Positions 42,159-54,200 of a stretch of 64,000 bases of DNA are shown in pieces. Positions within the stretch are counted from its first letter, which is position 1; every line of letters starts with the position of its first letter. Both the position numbers and the translations under genes were made by a program. Source of the DNA: Magnetococcus sp. PR-3 (GTDB lineage Bacteria > Pseudomonadota > Magnetococcia > Magnetococcales > Magnetococcaceae); NCBI RefSeq assembly GCF_036689865.1, contig NZ_JBAHUQ010000001.1, positions 514,628 through 578,627 on the forward strand, given 5' to 3'. The notes under the pieces are model-generated. The model worked only from the letters and a program-made list of their open reading frames with translations, searched no databases and was not told where the DNA came from.

Positions 42159-44246
42159 TTAAAATGTTGACTCACGTACGAGAACTACGGCCACGGATCG
42201 TAGTGTGTCTATAAACGGTATGGTGGATTTGGCCTCAATCACCGCCTCTCCCATACCGATCTGCGCCATGGGCGGCGCAGTTTGTAATGCAATACGTACC
42301 CGAAACAGGGTCTCTTTCGGGGTCAAACCATCGGCATCTGCTTCCACCGCTAAATCTCCACCATGCTTGGAGGAGAGTAGTGTCTCCGGTAGCTGAGTAA
42401 CCCGCTGGCTGTCCAACTCCACCACCGCACCCAACAGAGGATGCAGAGGACTGGCCTGGGTATAAAACCGCACCCGATTACCCACCTCAATACGCTGCAG
42501 GGCCTGTTGGCTCACAAAAGCCTCTGCCACCCAGGTAGTCGGGTTCATTACCACGGCCAGGGGCTGATCCGGTTTGACCCACACACCGGGGGTCAATAAG
42601 GGGTCAATGTCGGTGACCTGACCAGCATAAGGCGCTTTAAGGTGCAGCCGCTGGCTCTGCTCTGTTTCAGCCTGCTGCTCAGCATTTCTGACCTGCCACA
42701 TCTCCTGCAGCCGAGAGCGTTTTTCCTCCCCCTTGGGCAACCCCATCAACCCGACCAACTCATGCTCCAGTGCCTTTTTGCCTGCCGAGGCCTTAGCAGA
42801 GCGCATCTGACTATCTGGCTGGGCCAGCGTGAACAGCAGCTCCCCTGCCTGAACAGGACCTGGCAGGGCATGCTGTGCCACCAACTGAGCAGGAACGGGG
42901 CTGTAGAGCACCTGGCTCTGTGCCGCATGCAGCCAGGCCGGTGCAGAGACCTGTCGATCCCAGGGCAGCCCCCCTATTGCCAAAAGCCCCCCCAACAGAG
43001 CCAGCAGTTTTAATCGCCCAGCCATGCTGATCTCACCCCGCCTCCCATACCAAACCTTGACCTCGCCAGCGATGGGCCGCCAGACAAACCACCAGATCTC
43101 CACAATAAAGAGGAAAATCCCCAACGCTTTGAAGAAAAAATAGTAGACCGCAATGGCAATACCGATGAACATAACAAACCGGTAGAGCCAGGTTAAAAAG
43201 GCAAACAGCACCAGAAAACGCCGTCTACTACGGGTTACCGTTTCTGGTAATGGTTCATCCCACCCCAGTAAATTGTTCCGCAACCACATCTGCGCCATAG
43301 CCCCAGCCCGTTGATGCAGGTTGGGCATCTCTAACACATCGGCCAAAATATAGTAGCCGTCAAAGCGCATGAACGGACTGGCATTAATCACCAGGGACAA
43401 CACCCAAGCGGTGGTAGCCAGAAAAAAAAAGGCATCTCGCCAAACACCCGGTTGTGCCCAATTCCATGCCAGCAGCGCCAACACCGCCAGCGCCAGTTCC
43501 GCCACAATACCCGCAGAGGCAATGGCCAATCGTTTATCATGTTCCTTCAGCCGCCAGGACTCACTGGTATCGGTATAGAGCACCGGCCATAACACCAAAA
43601 AGGCAAACCCCATATGGGCCACCCGCACACCATACCGGGTAGCTGTAAAGGCGTGCCCTAACTCATGCAGACTTTTGGTCAGTACCAGAGCCCCCAGATA
43701 GCCCATGACCCCTTGGGCGGAGAGCGTATCTACAAACGAAGCTGCAAACAGGTCCAACTGCTGCATGGTCATATACAGCGCAACAACCCCCAGACCTATT
43801 AATAGATAGGCCACAGCGCGCGAATAGAGCCACTGCACCCCTTTAAGATGCTGCTCAAGCCACCCACTTGGTCGCCACAAGGGAATACGAAAAAAAAGGT
43901 AGTGATGAAGTAGATTTTTTAGCCGTGAATATTTAGATTTCTCATAATTTTTAATCAACTCATCGGTGTGCTCTGGCCCCTCAATGCGTGTCAGTTGTTG
44001 ACCATTTAAAAACGCCACCAAGGCATCTAATTCCTGGGGAGAAACCAAGAGTGGTGTCTGGGTGTTGGTGGCTTCAATAATCGCCTCTGCAGACCCCAAA
44101 TGCCATCGAGAGAGCAGCTCAAACTCCAGCCATCCAATGGCAATAAAGCGGTTGGTTACCGGATCCTGTATCGTCCAGGATGGAGACCCATCATGAAACC
44201 GTGCGGCCTCATACAGACGCAGGTCATCCCGCAACTTGGGAAGCAC
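42159..44246 (-). CDS. M50 (site-2-protease-like) zinc protease fused to HlyD-type adaptor
   Basis: The 695-residue membrane protein has an N-terminal cytoplasmic part (1-140), then membrane helices with the zinc-binding HELGH at 194-198. Further on come SPFMRFDGYY and its aspartate (the second M50 zinc-ligand motif). More helices follow to about 410. The C-terminal 250 residues are a HlyD/biotinyl-lipoyl adaptor with a coiled-coil hairpin and the LKAPYAGQVTDI strand. The fusion puts an intramembrane-type protease on the same chain as a periplasmic adaptor able to dock a TolC-like channel. It starts with GTG at 44246, 3 bp after the preceding stop, so translation is coupled. Likely role: processing and/or export of the giant LEPR-XLL protein. 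Confidence 0.88.
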   Translation of the reverse strand: MLPKLRDDLRLYEAARFHDGSPSWTIQDPVTNRFIAIGWLEFELLSRWHLGSAEAIIEATNTQTPLLVSPQELDALVAFLNGQQLTRIEGPEHTDELIKNYEKSKYSRLKNLLHHYLFFRIPLWRPSGWLEQHLKGVQWLYSRAVAYLLIGLGVVALYMTMQQLDLFAASFVDTLSAQGVMGYLGALVLTKSLHELGHAFTATRYGVRVAHMGFAFLVLWPVLYTDTSESWRLKEHDKRLAIASAGIVAELALAVLALLAWNWAQPGVWRDAFFFLATTAWVLSLVINASPFMRFDGYYILADVLEMPNLHQRAGAMAQMWLRNNLLGWDEPLPETVTRSRRRFLVLFAFLTWLYRFVMFIGIAIAVYYFFFKALGIFLFIVEIWWFVWRPIAGEVKVWYGRRGEISMAGRLKLLALLGGLLAIGGLPWDRQVSAPAWLHAAQSQVLYSPVPAQLVAQHALPGPVQAGELLFTLAQPDSQMRSAKASAGKKALEHELVGLMGLPKGEEKRSRLQEMWQVRNAEQQAETEQSQRLHLKAPYAGQVTDIDPLLTPGVWVKPDQPLAVVMNPTTWVAEAFVSQQALQRIEVGNRVRFYTQASPLHPLLGAVVELDSQRVTQLPETLLSSKHGGDLAVEADADGLTPKETLFRVRIALQTAPPMAQIGMGEAVIEAKSTIPFIDTLRSVAVVLVRESTF

Positions 44247-44249
44247 AGG

Positions 44250-45614
44250 TCAGACACCAAGCCATTGACGAAGCGCACCCATCGGTCTGCGCATCATCCA
44301 ATAACCCAACGCTTTACGTGCCCCGTAAACTTTAGCTACGCCGCGCAACCCAAAGCGGGTTTCCCCCCCCTCTTTCAGCTGACCACGTAGATGGTACGAT
44401 GCCACCCCTTCCGGTGAGAGCGACGCTTGATAGCTGGTCTGTACCAGGGTGGCCTCCAGGGCATCCAACGGTGCGACCTGCAGAAAGACCCGAATATCGG
44501 CCCCAGGCTCCAGATTAATGGCATCCGCTACCGGCAGCCACATCAACACCCCAAGATCATCGGCCTGAGCCAACTCGCCCACCCGCTCCCCAGTCACAAC
44601 AGGTTTTCCAATCCAATCATTGGCATCACTGTAGACAAAGATACCATCCAGTGGCGCATGGATGGTGGTGCGGGCCAACGACTCTTGTAGGTAGGCCAGC
44701 TCCAACTCTTTTTCACGGACCTTACCCAGCAGTGCAGCCAGTTCAGCTTTACTCTCTAGCTGATCAAACGCCCGCTGCTGTGCTACATGGGCCTCACTCC
44801 TGACCACCTCCAGGCTTTGCTGGGCAATGCGTTGCTGATTGCGTAAAGGAGCTTCATCCAGGGTAAACAGTGGGTCCCCTTTTTTTACCTTACTATTGGG
44901 GGGCACCAAAAACCGTTTAATCACCCCCTCCATAGGGGCCGTTACCGTCTCCGATTTTAAGGCGATAATCTCCGCCTGGGCCAAGGCCGACAGACGTACC
45001 GGAATGGCCAAGATCAGCAGGATTAGAACAACCAAACCTACCCGCCATGGGCGTAACCGCAACCGCTCGCGCACCCCCTTTAAAAACGTTCTCTTTTGCA
45101 GTGCCTCAGCACAGTAACCCCAGGTTTGGGCTAGAATACCCAACAGCTGCAGTTCAGCCTCCTGCCAAGGCTCTTTGCGCACCAACAGAGCCGCACCTTG
45201 TCGGCTGCCATCTCTACCATGGCATGGCACAAATAGAGCGTGGTCCGGCCACCACTCCCCCCAAGATTGAGCCAGCGCCTCATCCAACGCTTCACGTGCC
45301 ACCACAATGGGGTCAGGGCCTACATGTTTGGCATGCATGACTGCACAAAGCTGGTCCAGCCAGACCGTAAAGGGAGAGGCCTCCTGGATAGAGACCAATC
45401 CAGTCACATTTTTTAGCTTTAACTGCCCCAGGGTGTTGTTGAAATAGACACACCCCTGCTGATACTTGATGAGCTGCCAAGTATCATTGGCCACGATAAA
45501 GCTTAACTCTGCCATGTTCTGAGCACGCAACAGCCGCTGCTGCAACGAGATCAATAAGGATACCGAGGTGTCACTCACAATCTTAGTGCGGTATGCGGAA
45601 GGAGGCGATACCAC
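44250..45614 (-). CDS. HlyD-family adaptor with cytoplasmic GAF-like domain
   Basis: The 454-residue protein has a cytoplasmic N-terminal region of about 185 residues that looks like a GAF-type sensor fold (FNNTLGQLKL ... ALFVPCHG ... AALLVRKEPW). One membrane helix follows at about 191-206. The periplasmic part is a membrane-fusion adaptor: a lipoyl half-motif (VTAPMEGVIKRF), a coiled-coil of about 60 residues, the second half-motif (IHAPLDGIFVYSD), and a beta-barrel part. It overlaps the preceding gene by 32 bp and starts with GTG at 45614; a second GTG 12 codons on (45578) is possible. It would partner the TolC-like lipoprotein and the M50-HlyD protein in one export complex. Confidence 0.82.
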   Translation of the reverse strand: MVSPPSAYRTKIVSDTSVSLLISLQQRLLRAQNMAELSFIVANDTWQLIKYQQGCVYFNNTLGQLKLKNVTGLVSIQEASPFTVWLDQLCAVMHAKHVGPDPIVVAREALDEALAQSWGEWWPDHALFVPCHGRDGSRQGAALLVRKEPWQEAELQLLGILAQTWGYCAEALQKRTFLKGVRERLRLRPWRVGLVVLILLILAIPVRLSALAQAEIIALKSETVTAPMEGVIKRFLVPPNSKVKKGDPLFTLDEAPLRNQQRIAQQSLEVVRSEAHVAQQRAFDQLESKAELAALLGKVREKELELAYLQESLARTTIHAPLDGIFVYSDANDWIGKPVVTGERVGELAQADDLGVLMWLPVADAINLEPGADIRVFLQVAPLDALEATLVQTSYQASLSPEGVASYHLRGQLKEGGETRFGLRGVAKVYGARKALGYWMMRRPMGALRQWLGV

Positions 45615-46368
45615 TCATACCTGGTAGCAACTCCGGAGCATGAGAGACAATAGATGCCTCTAACTCCACGGTATGGCTGACAGAATCCACCCGTGAATTC
45701 ATGGCCTGCACCTTGGCTTGGTAACGTTTACCTGTCTCATCAATCTCAAGATTGAACGTGTTACCCTTTTTTAACCATGACAGCCACTTGGCAGGGGCAT
45801 TCATGCGTACCTTTAACGGTCCAGCACTGAGAATTTCCAGTACCGGTTGTCCTTGGCTGACCCCTTGAAAGGGTTTGGCCACAATTTTAGCAACCCGTCC
45901 ATCAAAGGGTGCGTAGATGGTACAGTGCCGCTGTTGCGCCTTATACAGCGCCAACTGAGCTTCGGTTCTCGACACTTCATTGGCTGCCAGGGCCACTTCA
46001 ATATGCCCAGCCTGGGAGAGCGCCTGTAGTTTCAATTTATTCTCATGACCAATTTGTGCCGCCGCCCACTCTGCCTCACCCATTTTCACCTGGGCATCCT
46101 GCTCGGCACAGACAAATGTCATGAGAATTTGTCCGCTTTTAAAAGCACGCCCCAGTGTCATGGGGGACTTTTTAACGCGACCATTCAGGGCGCTGACCAG
46201 GGTAGTTTCAACCCCGGCTGACAACAACACACGAATCCCCTGCCCCTGCATGGTCAGGGTAGAGGTGGCAATACCTCCGGGGTTAGCCCATACCGGCCCC
46301 ACCCCAAGCAGAGTGAAGAAGAGCAGGCCAACACCACCTTGGCTAGACAGCCATTTACAGATCCTCAT
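45583..46368 (-). CDS. periplasmic adaptor (membrane-fusion protein) of the export complex
   Basis: This 261-residue protein has a signal peptide (cleavage near VWA-NP, about residue 28). It has a short lipoyl/coiled-coil core: SALNGRVKK in the first half, about 70 helical residues, then IYAPFDGRVAKI in the second, and a beta-barrel ending LLPGMSGIASF. It is smaller than RND adaptors and has no membrane helix beyond the signal, so it is probably a periplasmic bridge to the TolC-like channel. It follows the channel gene by 6 bp and overlaps the next adaptor gene by 32 bp. Confidence 0.85.
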   Translation of the reverse strand: MRICKWLSSQGGVGLLFFTLLGVGPVWANPGGIATSTLTMQGQGIRVLLSAGVETTLVSALNGRVKKSPMTLGRAFKSGQILMTFVCAEQDAQVKMGEAEWAAAQIGHENKLKLQALSQAGHIEVALAANEVSRTEAQLALYKAQQRHCTIYAPFDGRVAKIVAKPFQGVSQGQPVLEILSAGPLKVRMNAPAKWLSWLKKGNTFNLEIDETGKRYQAKVQAMNSRVDSVSHTVELEASIVSHAPELLPGMSGIASFRIPH

Positions 46369-46374
46369 CGCGGA

Positions 46375-48276
46375 TTACTCCCCAGCATGGGTCTGCAACA
46401 ATCCACGCACCATCCCTACATTGGCGATGATAGCTGATTCGGCAAAGGTTAAAAGCGTACGGTTGGAAGGGTTGGCCGTAAGGGTACTGGCATAACGTTT
46501 TTCCCCTACTTTTTCCCCCTTATCATTGTAGACCGACAGCAACCAACTGGCGGGCCTCACCCCTTTTTGAATACCGTCCAGGTTCATCGTCATCCGCAAT
46601 TGATGCTTAGCATCGGCCTTGGAAGGCATACGGTTGCGATCAAAAATGGACTGCACACTGTCCATAATCTGCCCATTAAGTGGTGCATCCACCCCCTCAA
46701 TATGCACACTGAAAGTGGGCAATTTAGCGGGCAAGACCGAAGCGTGAGCAAAGTTATTTTTCTCAACCCGGTTGATGTGCTGAACAATGACTGCACCTAA
46801 ATCTTCGAGAGTGAGTTTTTTATCCAACTTGGGGGGAATCACCTCAAACCCAACCGAATTGAAGATACGCCCAAAAGCCGACTGGGCCGCGGCATAGGCC
46901 GAGTAACGCTTAAATTCTGAGTTCAAGGCACGGGTTTTGGCACGAATAGCCTCCAACTTTGCATTCATCTGCGAACCACGGGCTGCATGGGCAAAGGCCG
47001 ACATGCGCTGATCCACCAGGAAGGATTCATTGGCAACATCCAACTCCTGCAAGGTCAGCTTGTAGCGCTCTACCGCAACACGAACCTGAGTCAAAACCGC
47101 CATGGAGAGTGCCATACGACGCACATTATCTACCTCCACCTGACGCTGCTGGGTATCCTGCATGCTCTTATAGCTAAAGGCCTTGAATAAATTCCAATTC
47201 ACCTTCGCTCCGGCCGTCAGCCAGTTGTCATTGAAGAGATATTTGTTGGAGTCATACTCAAGCCCAAATAACAAACTGGGGTTGGGTAGCAGGGAGAGGA
47301 TCTGTTTACGGGCCTCGGCGGCGGTAATACGTACTTTATAATCTTCCTGACGTAGCTCAGGGCGGTAACGCAACGCCATCTCTTCAAGCTCTGCGACGTT
47401 CAAGGGGGCGGGCTTCAGTTCGGGCTCATCAACCTCATCGACCGAGAAGTCGGTACCCGGTGTGATGTTCATCAAAGCCGCCAACTCCCGTTTGGCCAGA
47501 TCCAACTCGGTACGGCGACTGGCCAACAGGTTAACGGCATCCAACAACATACGCTGATAGCTGAGTGCCTCTTTGGGGGGAATCAAGCCCTGAGCTTCAG
47601 CCGTGCGAGAACGCTCTAGGGCGGCACGTACCTGAACGGTTAGTTGATCCGCCTGCCGTGCCAAGCGTTGCGCCCCTACAGCCCGCCAGTAGGCAGAACG
47701 CACATCAGAGAGAATGTTCTGCACCACCCGCCGACGCCGCTCTTCGGCAATCAAAACCTCATTGGCTGCCTGCTTGGAGCTGTAATAACCAATACCAAAA
47801 TCCAGGGCGCTCCAGGTGAACTCCGCTGTCATATTGCGGTTATCCCCCGGCTCACTACCGGTATAGGAGGGCGTTGCAGGATCTGTCGCCACACCGGTTG
47901 CGGAGTCGATATCATAAGAGTAGGAACCGCTGACATTGTTGCGATGGGTATAACCCGCAGAGGTCATAAGATCCGGCAACATTTCAAAGTTGGCGACCTC
48001 AGAGAGGCCCCGGTTATGGGCCTTCTCCATCAACTTCAAACGCAAATCCAGGTTGTATTTAAGTGATCGCGCCAACGCCTCATTAAAGGTAATCGGCGCA
48101 AAAACCGGATCCTGGGCTGCATAAATCTTAAACTGGTCTGCCTGCACCCGACTACGCACATCCCGGGAAGTAACCGGATCAGGCGTGATAACACAGCCAG
48201 CGACCACAATACCTAACATCGACACGACAGCAAGGTTAAGCCATTGCTTTGTATTGTTCTTTAACTTATTTGGCAT
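46375..48276 (-). CDS. TolC-family outer-membrane channel lipoprotein
   Basis: The 633-residue protein has a lipoprotein signal ending VVAGC, with the acylated cysteine at residue 28. Two outer-membrane-efflux repeats (about 60-280 and 290-500) follow, made of long helices and beta-hairpins (ITFNEALARSLKYN; RYRPELRQEDYKVRIT). About 130 extra C-terminal residues form a separate beta-containing domain not usual in TolC, perhaps a surface or peptidoglycan contact. It would form the outer-membrane exit for the giant protein encoded 15 bp upstream, with the three adaptor proteins encoded downstream. ATG at 48276 has AAGAGAAG upstream. Confidence 0.88.
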   Translation of the reverse strand: MPNKLKNNTKQWLNLAVVSMLGIVVAGCVITPDPVTSRDVRSRVQADQFKIYAAQDPVFAPITFNEALARSLKYNLDLRLKLMEKAHNRGLSEVANFEMLPDLMTSAGYTHRNNVSGSYSYDIDSATGVATDPATPSYTGSEPGDNRNMTAEFTWSALDFGIGYYSSKQAANEVLIAEERRRRVVQNILSDVRSAYWRAVGAQRLARQADQLTVQVRAALERSRTAEAQGLIPPKEALSYQRMLLDAVNLLASRRTELDLAKRELAALMNITPGTDFSVDEVDEPELKPAPLNVAELEEMALRYRPELRQEDYKVRITAAEARKQILSLLPNPSLLFGLEYDSNKYLFNDNWLTAGAKVNWNLFKAFSYKSMQDTQQRQVEVDNVRRMALSMAVLTQVRVAVERYKLTLQELDVANESFLVDQRMSAFAHAARGSQMNAKLEAIRAKTRALNSEFKRYSAYAAAQSAFGRIFNSVGFEVIPPKLDKKLTLEDLGAVIVQHINRVEKNNFAHASVLPAKLPTFSVHIEGVDAPLNGQIMDSVQSIFDRNRMPSKADAKHQLRMTMNLDGIQKGVRPASWLLSVYNDKGEKVGEKRYASTLTANPSNRTLLTFAESAIIANVGMVRGLLQTHAGE

Positions 48277-48291
48277 GTGACTTCTCTTATC

Positions 48292-51200
48292 CTAGATCGA
48301 TTGTTCTGTCATGTTGTCATTGGGTTGTGGCTCAATGGCCGCCAGTAAGGATGCCACATCCTGGGCCTGTTCAGAAACACGCTCTGTGCGCCCTGCTTGC
48401 ATCAACTGCTCACCAAAACCTTGGAAATTCAAAATAGCGGCCTGCTGCCCATCCTCACCTACCTCAGGGAACGCTGGCGCCTGCTCTCCTGCCGCCCCTC
48501 CCTCTTCCAGCTCAATTTCTTCACCAAAGAACGCCTCAGGAGCTTGGGGCTCAGCCCCTTCGATGCCACCTTCAGCCCCGGCGCCAAAGGGCGCGGCACC
48601 GGCTATGGGTGCTCCCCCCAAAGTAGCTGCCGCTGGTGCAGCTGCGGGGACAACACTCTGCGCATTAAAGATTGTGGAGCTGTCCACATTGGACTCCACA
48701 AACCCGTTACTACCATCCCCCATAATACGCTGGAAGGTCGCTATCGTATCCTGACGTGAGGCCTCCACTGTGGGCAAGACATGTAGGGCCAAATCGCCAC
48801 TCAAACGATTGATTACGGCTTGAGCCTCGGCGGCAATGGAGTCCGCAAGCTGGGCAGCATTCAGCTCCTCACGGGCTTCGGCCACGGCATCCAAAACAAA
48901 GGCCGCTTCAGAGGGACCGGCTCTCTGCCCTAAGTCTGGTTCTGGAGGAGGTAGTGGTGCACCCGCAGAGGTGTCGGAACGACCGGGTCGGTCATCATCC
49001 AAACCACGATCTTTGGTCTCTGGTTTTCCCCCTGGCATATTAGGGCCGTAGATTAAACCTGTTGCATCATCAACAATAGAACTCTGACCAAGGGCATTGT
49101 TACTGGTGTGGTCGCTGTAAGCCGCCTGTAGGGAGAAATTTTCAGAGATCTCGTAAAGATCGTCATCCTCACTGGAAATATCGACCCGAACATTGAACTG
49201 ACCACCAGTTGGTACGGTGGGCTTGCTGTTGGCACTGTAAATGGTCCAGCTGGAACCACTGTAGGAAAAATCAACCTGCGCCTTTGGATCCAGGGTTGTG
49301 GTGCCATCCACAACAGAAAGATCCAGCCCATAACCAGAGAGAGCGGTTACCGTAAACATACCGTAGGTAGAGTTTTCGTTAATGGGTCCAAAGGGGGTCA
49401 CACTCACCGGACGGTCATCATCCAGATTGGTCGTGGAGGTTGCCGGTGTACCGCTGGCAAAGTTAGGCCCATAAATGGTGCCGTTGTACTCATCCACAAT
49501 CGAGGTCTGAGCGGAGGCCTGTTTGGTGGTGTTGTTGCTGTAATTGGCGACCAGCGAGAAGTTTTCCGATTTCTCGAACACATTATCCTGCTCACTGGTA
49601 ATGGTTACCCGTGCGTAAAAGGTCTGGGTAGCGGTCCCACTGCCATCAATTTTGGGCTTGTGCTGGGCATCGTAACTCTCCCAGGTCACCCCGTCGGTAG
49701 AGTATTCAATCAATGCACTACTGCTAAGTGCTGTCGTCCCATTGCTGATGGCCAGGTCGACTTCAAACCCCGGCAAGGCATCCACCGTAAACATGGCATA
49801 GGTGGAACCTTCACTCACCGGACCATATCCAGAGACGGTCAACCCTCGATCATCATCCAGACCTGTTGTGGTCTCCCCGGGTACACCGCTGGTGAAATTA
49901 GGACCATAAATGACGCCACTGCCATCATCCACAATAATGGTCTTGGCCGTATCTGTGGTGCCTGCATTGTTGACATCGGTGGCCGTTAGGGTGAAGGATT
50001 CTGCATCTTCAAAGGGGGTATCCTGCTCACTGGTGATATCCACCCGCACATAGACCGGTGCCGTATTGGAAGGGATGGTGGGTTTGTTACTGCTGCCGTA
50101 GGTCTGCCAAGTAGAACCATCATAGGAGAACTGTACGGTCAGATTGGTCAGATCCAGGGTCGTGGTACCATCGGCTACCGTCAGATCCAACTGCTGACCA
50201 CTGGTTCCCTCCACCACAAACATGGCCCAATCGGCGGCTTCGTTCACTGGCGTAAAGGAGCGCACACCCACGGTGGTGCTGTCATCATTGGTGCCACCAC
50301 TGCCGGTACCATCATCACGAATTTCGCCAATCCCCTGGGCGTCGGAGATGGTCGCGCCCGAGGCATTGAACAGATTGACATTGAACTGCTCACTCACTTC
50401 GTAACGGGCATCATTCCAGATATTGGTCGTAATGGTCTTAGTCGTATCACCTGCAGCAAAGTTCAAGGTACCACTGACGGCGGAATAGTCATTGGCGGTG
50501 GTGCTACCCGCATCCGCCGTACCATCTGCCGTGGAGTATTGAACCGTGGAAGCTAGATTGGTGTTACCGCTCTTGGTTACGGTAAAGGTGATACTGCCAG
50601 CACCCTCGTTACGGGTGATGTCATCAATGGCAAAGCTAGGACGGTCATCATCCAGATTGCTGGTGCTGCTGCCCGGCGTACCGGAACTCATAGAGCCATC
50701 ATAGATGGTCCCTGTACCATCATCGATAATGCTGTTGGAGATATCATCATTGATGGTGGTATTGGTGCTGTAAGCTGCCTGTAGAGCAAAATTTTCACTG
50801 CCCTCATAGGTGGTATCCGCCTCACTGCTGATATCCACACGCACATTGACCGTCCCAGATGCAGGTACCGAAGGCTTGGCGTTGGCCGAATAGGTCGTCC
50901 AGGAGGTGCCACCATCCGTCGAGAACTCCATACCGGTAAACCCGGACCACGTGGCCTGGGTACCTGAACTGCTATTCTGTAGGGTCAAATCTAAAGCATA
51001 CCCTTCAACCGCTGTAATGGTGAACATGGCGTATTGAGAGGCTTCATTAACCGGACCATGGGTGGTGATCTCCAGGGTCCGCGTATCTACCGACATGGTC
51101 ACGGTATTATCAGCGTCTGCGCCATCAGCATTGGCATTACCCGTGGCATCGGTAAACTTACTGCTGGCCACATGTACCACCCCATCGGTGGTACTACCTG

Positions 51201-54200
51201 TGGTGGGGGTGAAGGTGGCGGTATAGACCGTATCACTCACAGCAGACCAGTTTGAGAGGCTACCTCCGGTGATGGTGACATCGCCTTCAACAAAATCGCT
51301 GGCCGCTTCAGAAAGGGTAAAGGTCACCGTGGCGGTTTCACCCGTGGTTAACGAGGCATCATCCGTGGTAATGGCAATGGTAGGCAGAATGGTATCCACG
51401 GTCATGGTGACCTGATTATTGGTATCGGCCCCATCGGCATTCTGGTTCCCCACACCATCGGAAAACTTGGCGCTGTCCACCCGCACCACACCATCGGTGG
51501 TGCTGGAAGCGGTGGGGGTAAAGGTGGCGGTATAGACACTACTACTCACCGCGGTCCAGTTGGAGAGCGCGCCACCGGTCACCGTCACATCGGCCTCGAC
51601 AAAATCGGTAGAGGCTTCGGAGAGGGTGAAAGTAACCGTGGCGGTATCCCCAAAATTCAGTGCCGCATCATCGGTGGTGATGGCGATGGTGGGCAGAATG
51701 GTATCCACCGTCATGGTTACCGTATTATCGGCATCGGAGCCATCTGCATTTTGATTGCCCGCACCATCAGAAAACTTACTACTGGCCACATAGACCACCC
51801 CATCTGTGGTACTGCCGCTAGAAGGGGTGAAGGTGGCGGTATAAACACTGTTGCTCACGGCACTCCAGTTGGAGAGTGTCCCCCCCGTGACCACCACATC
51901 CTCCTGGGTAAAATCACTGGCATTCTCAGAGAGTGTAAAGGTGACCGTAGCACTGTCGCCCACATTGAGCGTGGCATCATCGGTGGTAATAGCAATGGTG
52001 GGGCGTACCGTATCCACCGTCATGGTCACTTCATTATTGGCATCGGCTCCATCAGCATTCGAGTTACCAGCGGCATCAGAGAACTTGGCGCTATCTACCC
52101 GCACCACACCATTGGTGGTACTGGCATCCGTTGGGGTGAAGGTCGCGGTATAGCTGGTTCCACTGCCACTAAAGTTACTCAGAGCACCCCCAGTTACGGT
52201 GATATCACCCTGCACAAAATCGGTGGAAGTTTCGGAAAGGGTGAACGTCAGCGTAGCCGTATCACCCACATTTAACGCCGTATCATCGGTACTAATCGCA
52301 ATGGTAGGTAAAATGGTATCCACCGTCATGGTAACCGTATTATTTGCATCCGCCCCATCATCATTCTGGTTACCAGAGGCATCGGAAAACTTACTGCTGG
52401 CCACATGTACCACACCATCGGTGGTACTGCCACTGGTGGGGGTAAAGGTGGCGGTATAGACCGTACTGCTCACCCCAGTCCAGTTCGACAGAGCGCCACC
52501 CGTCACCGTTACATCACTCTGCACAAAATCTGTTGCCGCTTCAGAGAGGGTAAAGGTTAACGTGGCGGTTTCACCATGAATAAGTGCGCTATCATCGGTG
52601 GTAATGGCAATGGTGGGGCGTACCGTATCTACCGTCATGGTGACCGTGTTGTCGGCATCCGTACCATCTGCATTTTGATTACCCGCACTGTCGGAAAATT
52701 TACTGCTGGCCACATGTACCACACCATCTGTGGTACTGTCGCTGCTGGGGGTAAAGGTCGCGGTGTAGACGGTGCTACTTAGCGCCGTCCAGTTGGCCAG
52801 AGTACCACCAGTTACCGTGACATCACTCTCGACAAAATTACTGGAGGCTTCGGAGAGGGTAAAGGTTACCGTCGCTGTCTCCCCCACGGTCAACGCCGTA
52901 TCATCGGTGGTGATGGCGATGGTGGGTACAATGGTGTCCACCGTCATGGTGACCTGATTGTTGGCGTCATCCCCATCAGCATTTTGGTTGCCTGCGCTGT
53001 CGGCAAACTTGCTGCTATCCACCCGCACCACCCCATCGGTGGTACTGGAGGTCGTAGGCGTGAAGGTGGCGGTATAGCTGGTTCCGCTGCCACTAAAGTT
53101 ACTTAAGCTCCCCCCGGTCACCGTCACATCACTTTCGGCAAAATCACTGGAGGATTCTGACAGCGTAAAGGTCAGGGTCGCGGTCTCTCCTGCAATGAGC
53201 GCACTATCATCGCTGGCAATGGCAATGGTGGGACGTACCGTATCCACGGTCATGGTCACAGTATTATCCGCATCAGATTCATCGGCATTCTGATTGCCTG
53301 CCGCATCGGAAAAGGTGCTGCTCGCCACATGCACCACGCCATTGGTGGTGCTATCACTGGTGGGGGTGAAGGTGGCGGTGTAGACGCTATTGCTCACGGC
53401 TGTCCAGTTGGAGAGCGCCCCTCCTGTGATGGTGACATCACTCTGGGCAAAATCACTGGAGTCCTCGGAGAGGGTGAAAGTTACGGTGGCCGAATCGCCC
53501 ACATTCAAAGCGGTATCATCAGTGGTAATGGCAATGGTGGGCAGTGTGGTATCTACATTCATGGTCACGGTGTTGTTGGCATCCGCACCATCCTGGTTCT
53601 GCACCGACAGGCTGTTGGAGAAAGTAGAACTGGCCACATGCACCGTACCGGTGGCCGAGCCATCCGGGGTAAAGGTAGCCGTGTAGGCCGTACCACTGCC
53701 GCTGAAGTTGCTCAACGCCCCCCCGGTCACGGAAATGTCGGACTCGACAAAGTCTGTGGAGCTTTCGGTTAGATTAAACGTGATGGCAGCGGTCTCACCC
53801 GACTTTAGGTTGGCATCACTGGTGGTGATGGCAATGGCCGGGAATACCGAGGTATTCACACCCATGGTCACCGTGTTATCGGCATCACTACCATCCGCAT
53901 TTTGGTTGCCTGCCCCATCAGTAAACTTACTGCTGGCCACATGCACCACCCCATCGGTGGTACTGCTTGCTGTGGGTGTAAAGGTTGCGGTGTAGGCGGT
54001 ACCACTACCGGAGAAGTTACTCAGAGTTCCCCCTGTCACCGTCACATCACTCTCGGCAAAGTCACTGGAGGACTCCGAAAGCGTAAAGGTCAGGGTGGCG
54101 GTCTCACCGGTGGTCAGGTTGGCATCACTGGTGGTAATAGCGATGGTAGGTAGCGCCGTATCCACCGTCATGGTCACCTGATTATTGGCATCGGTACCGT

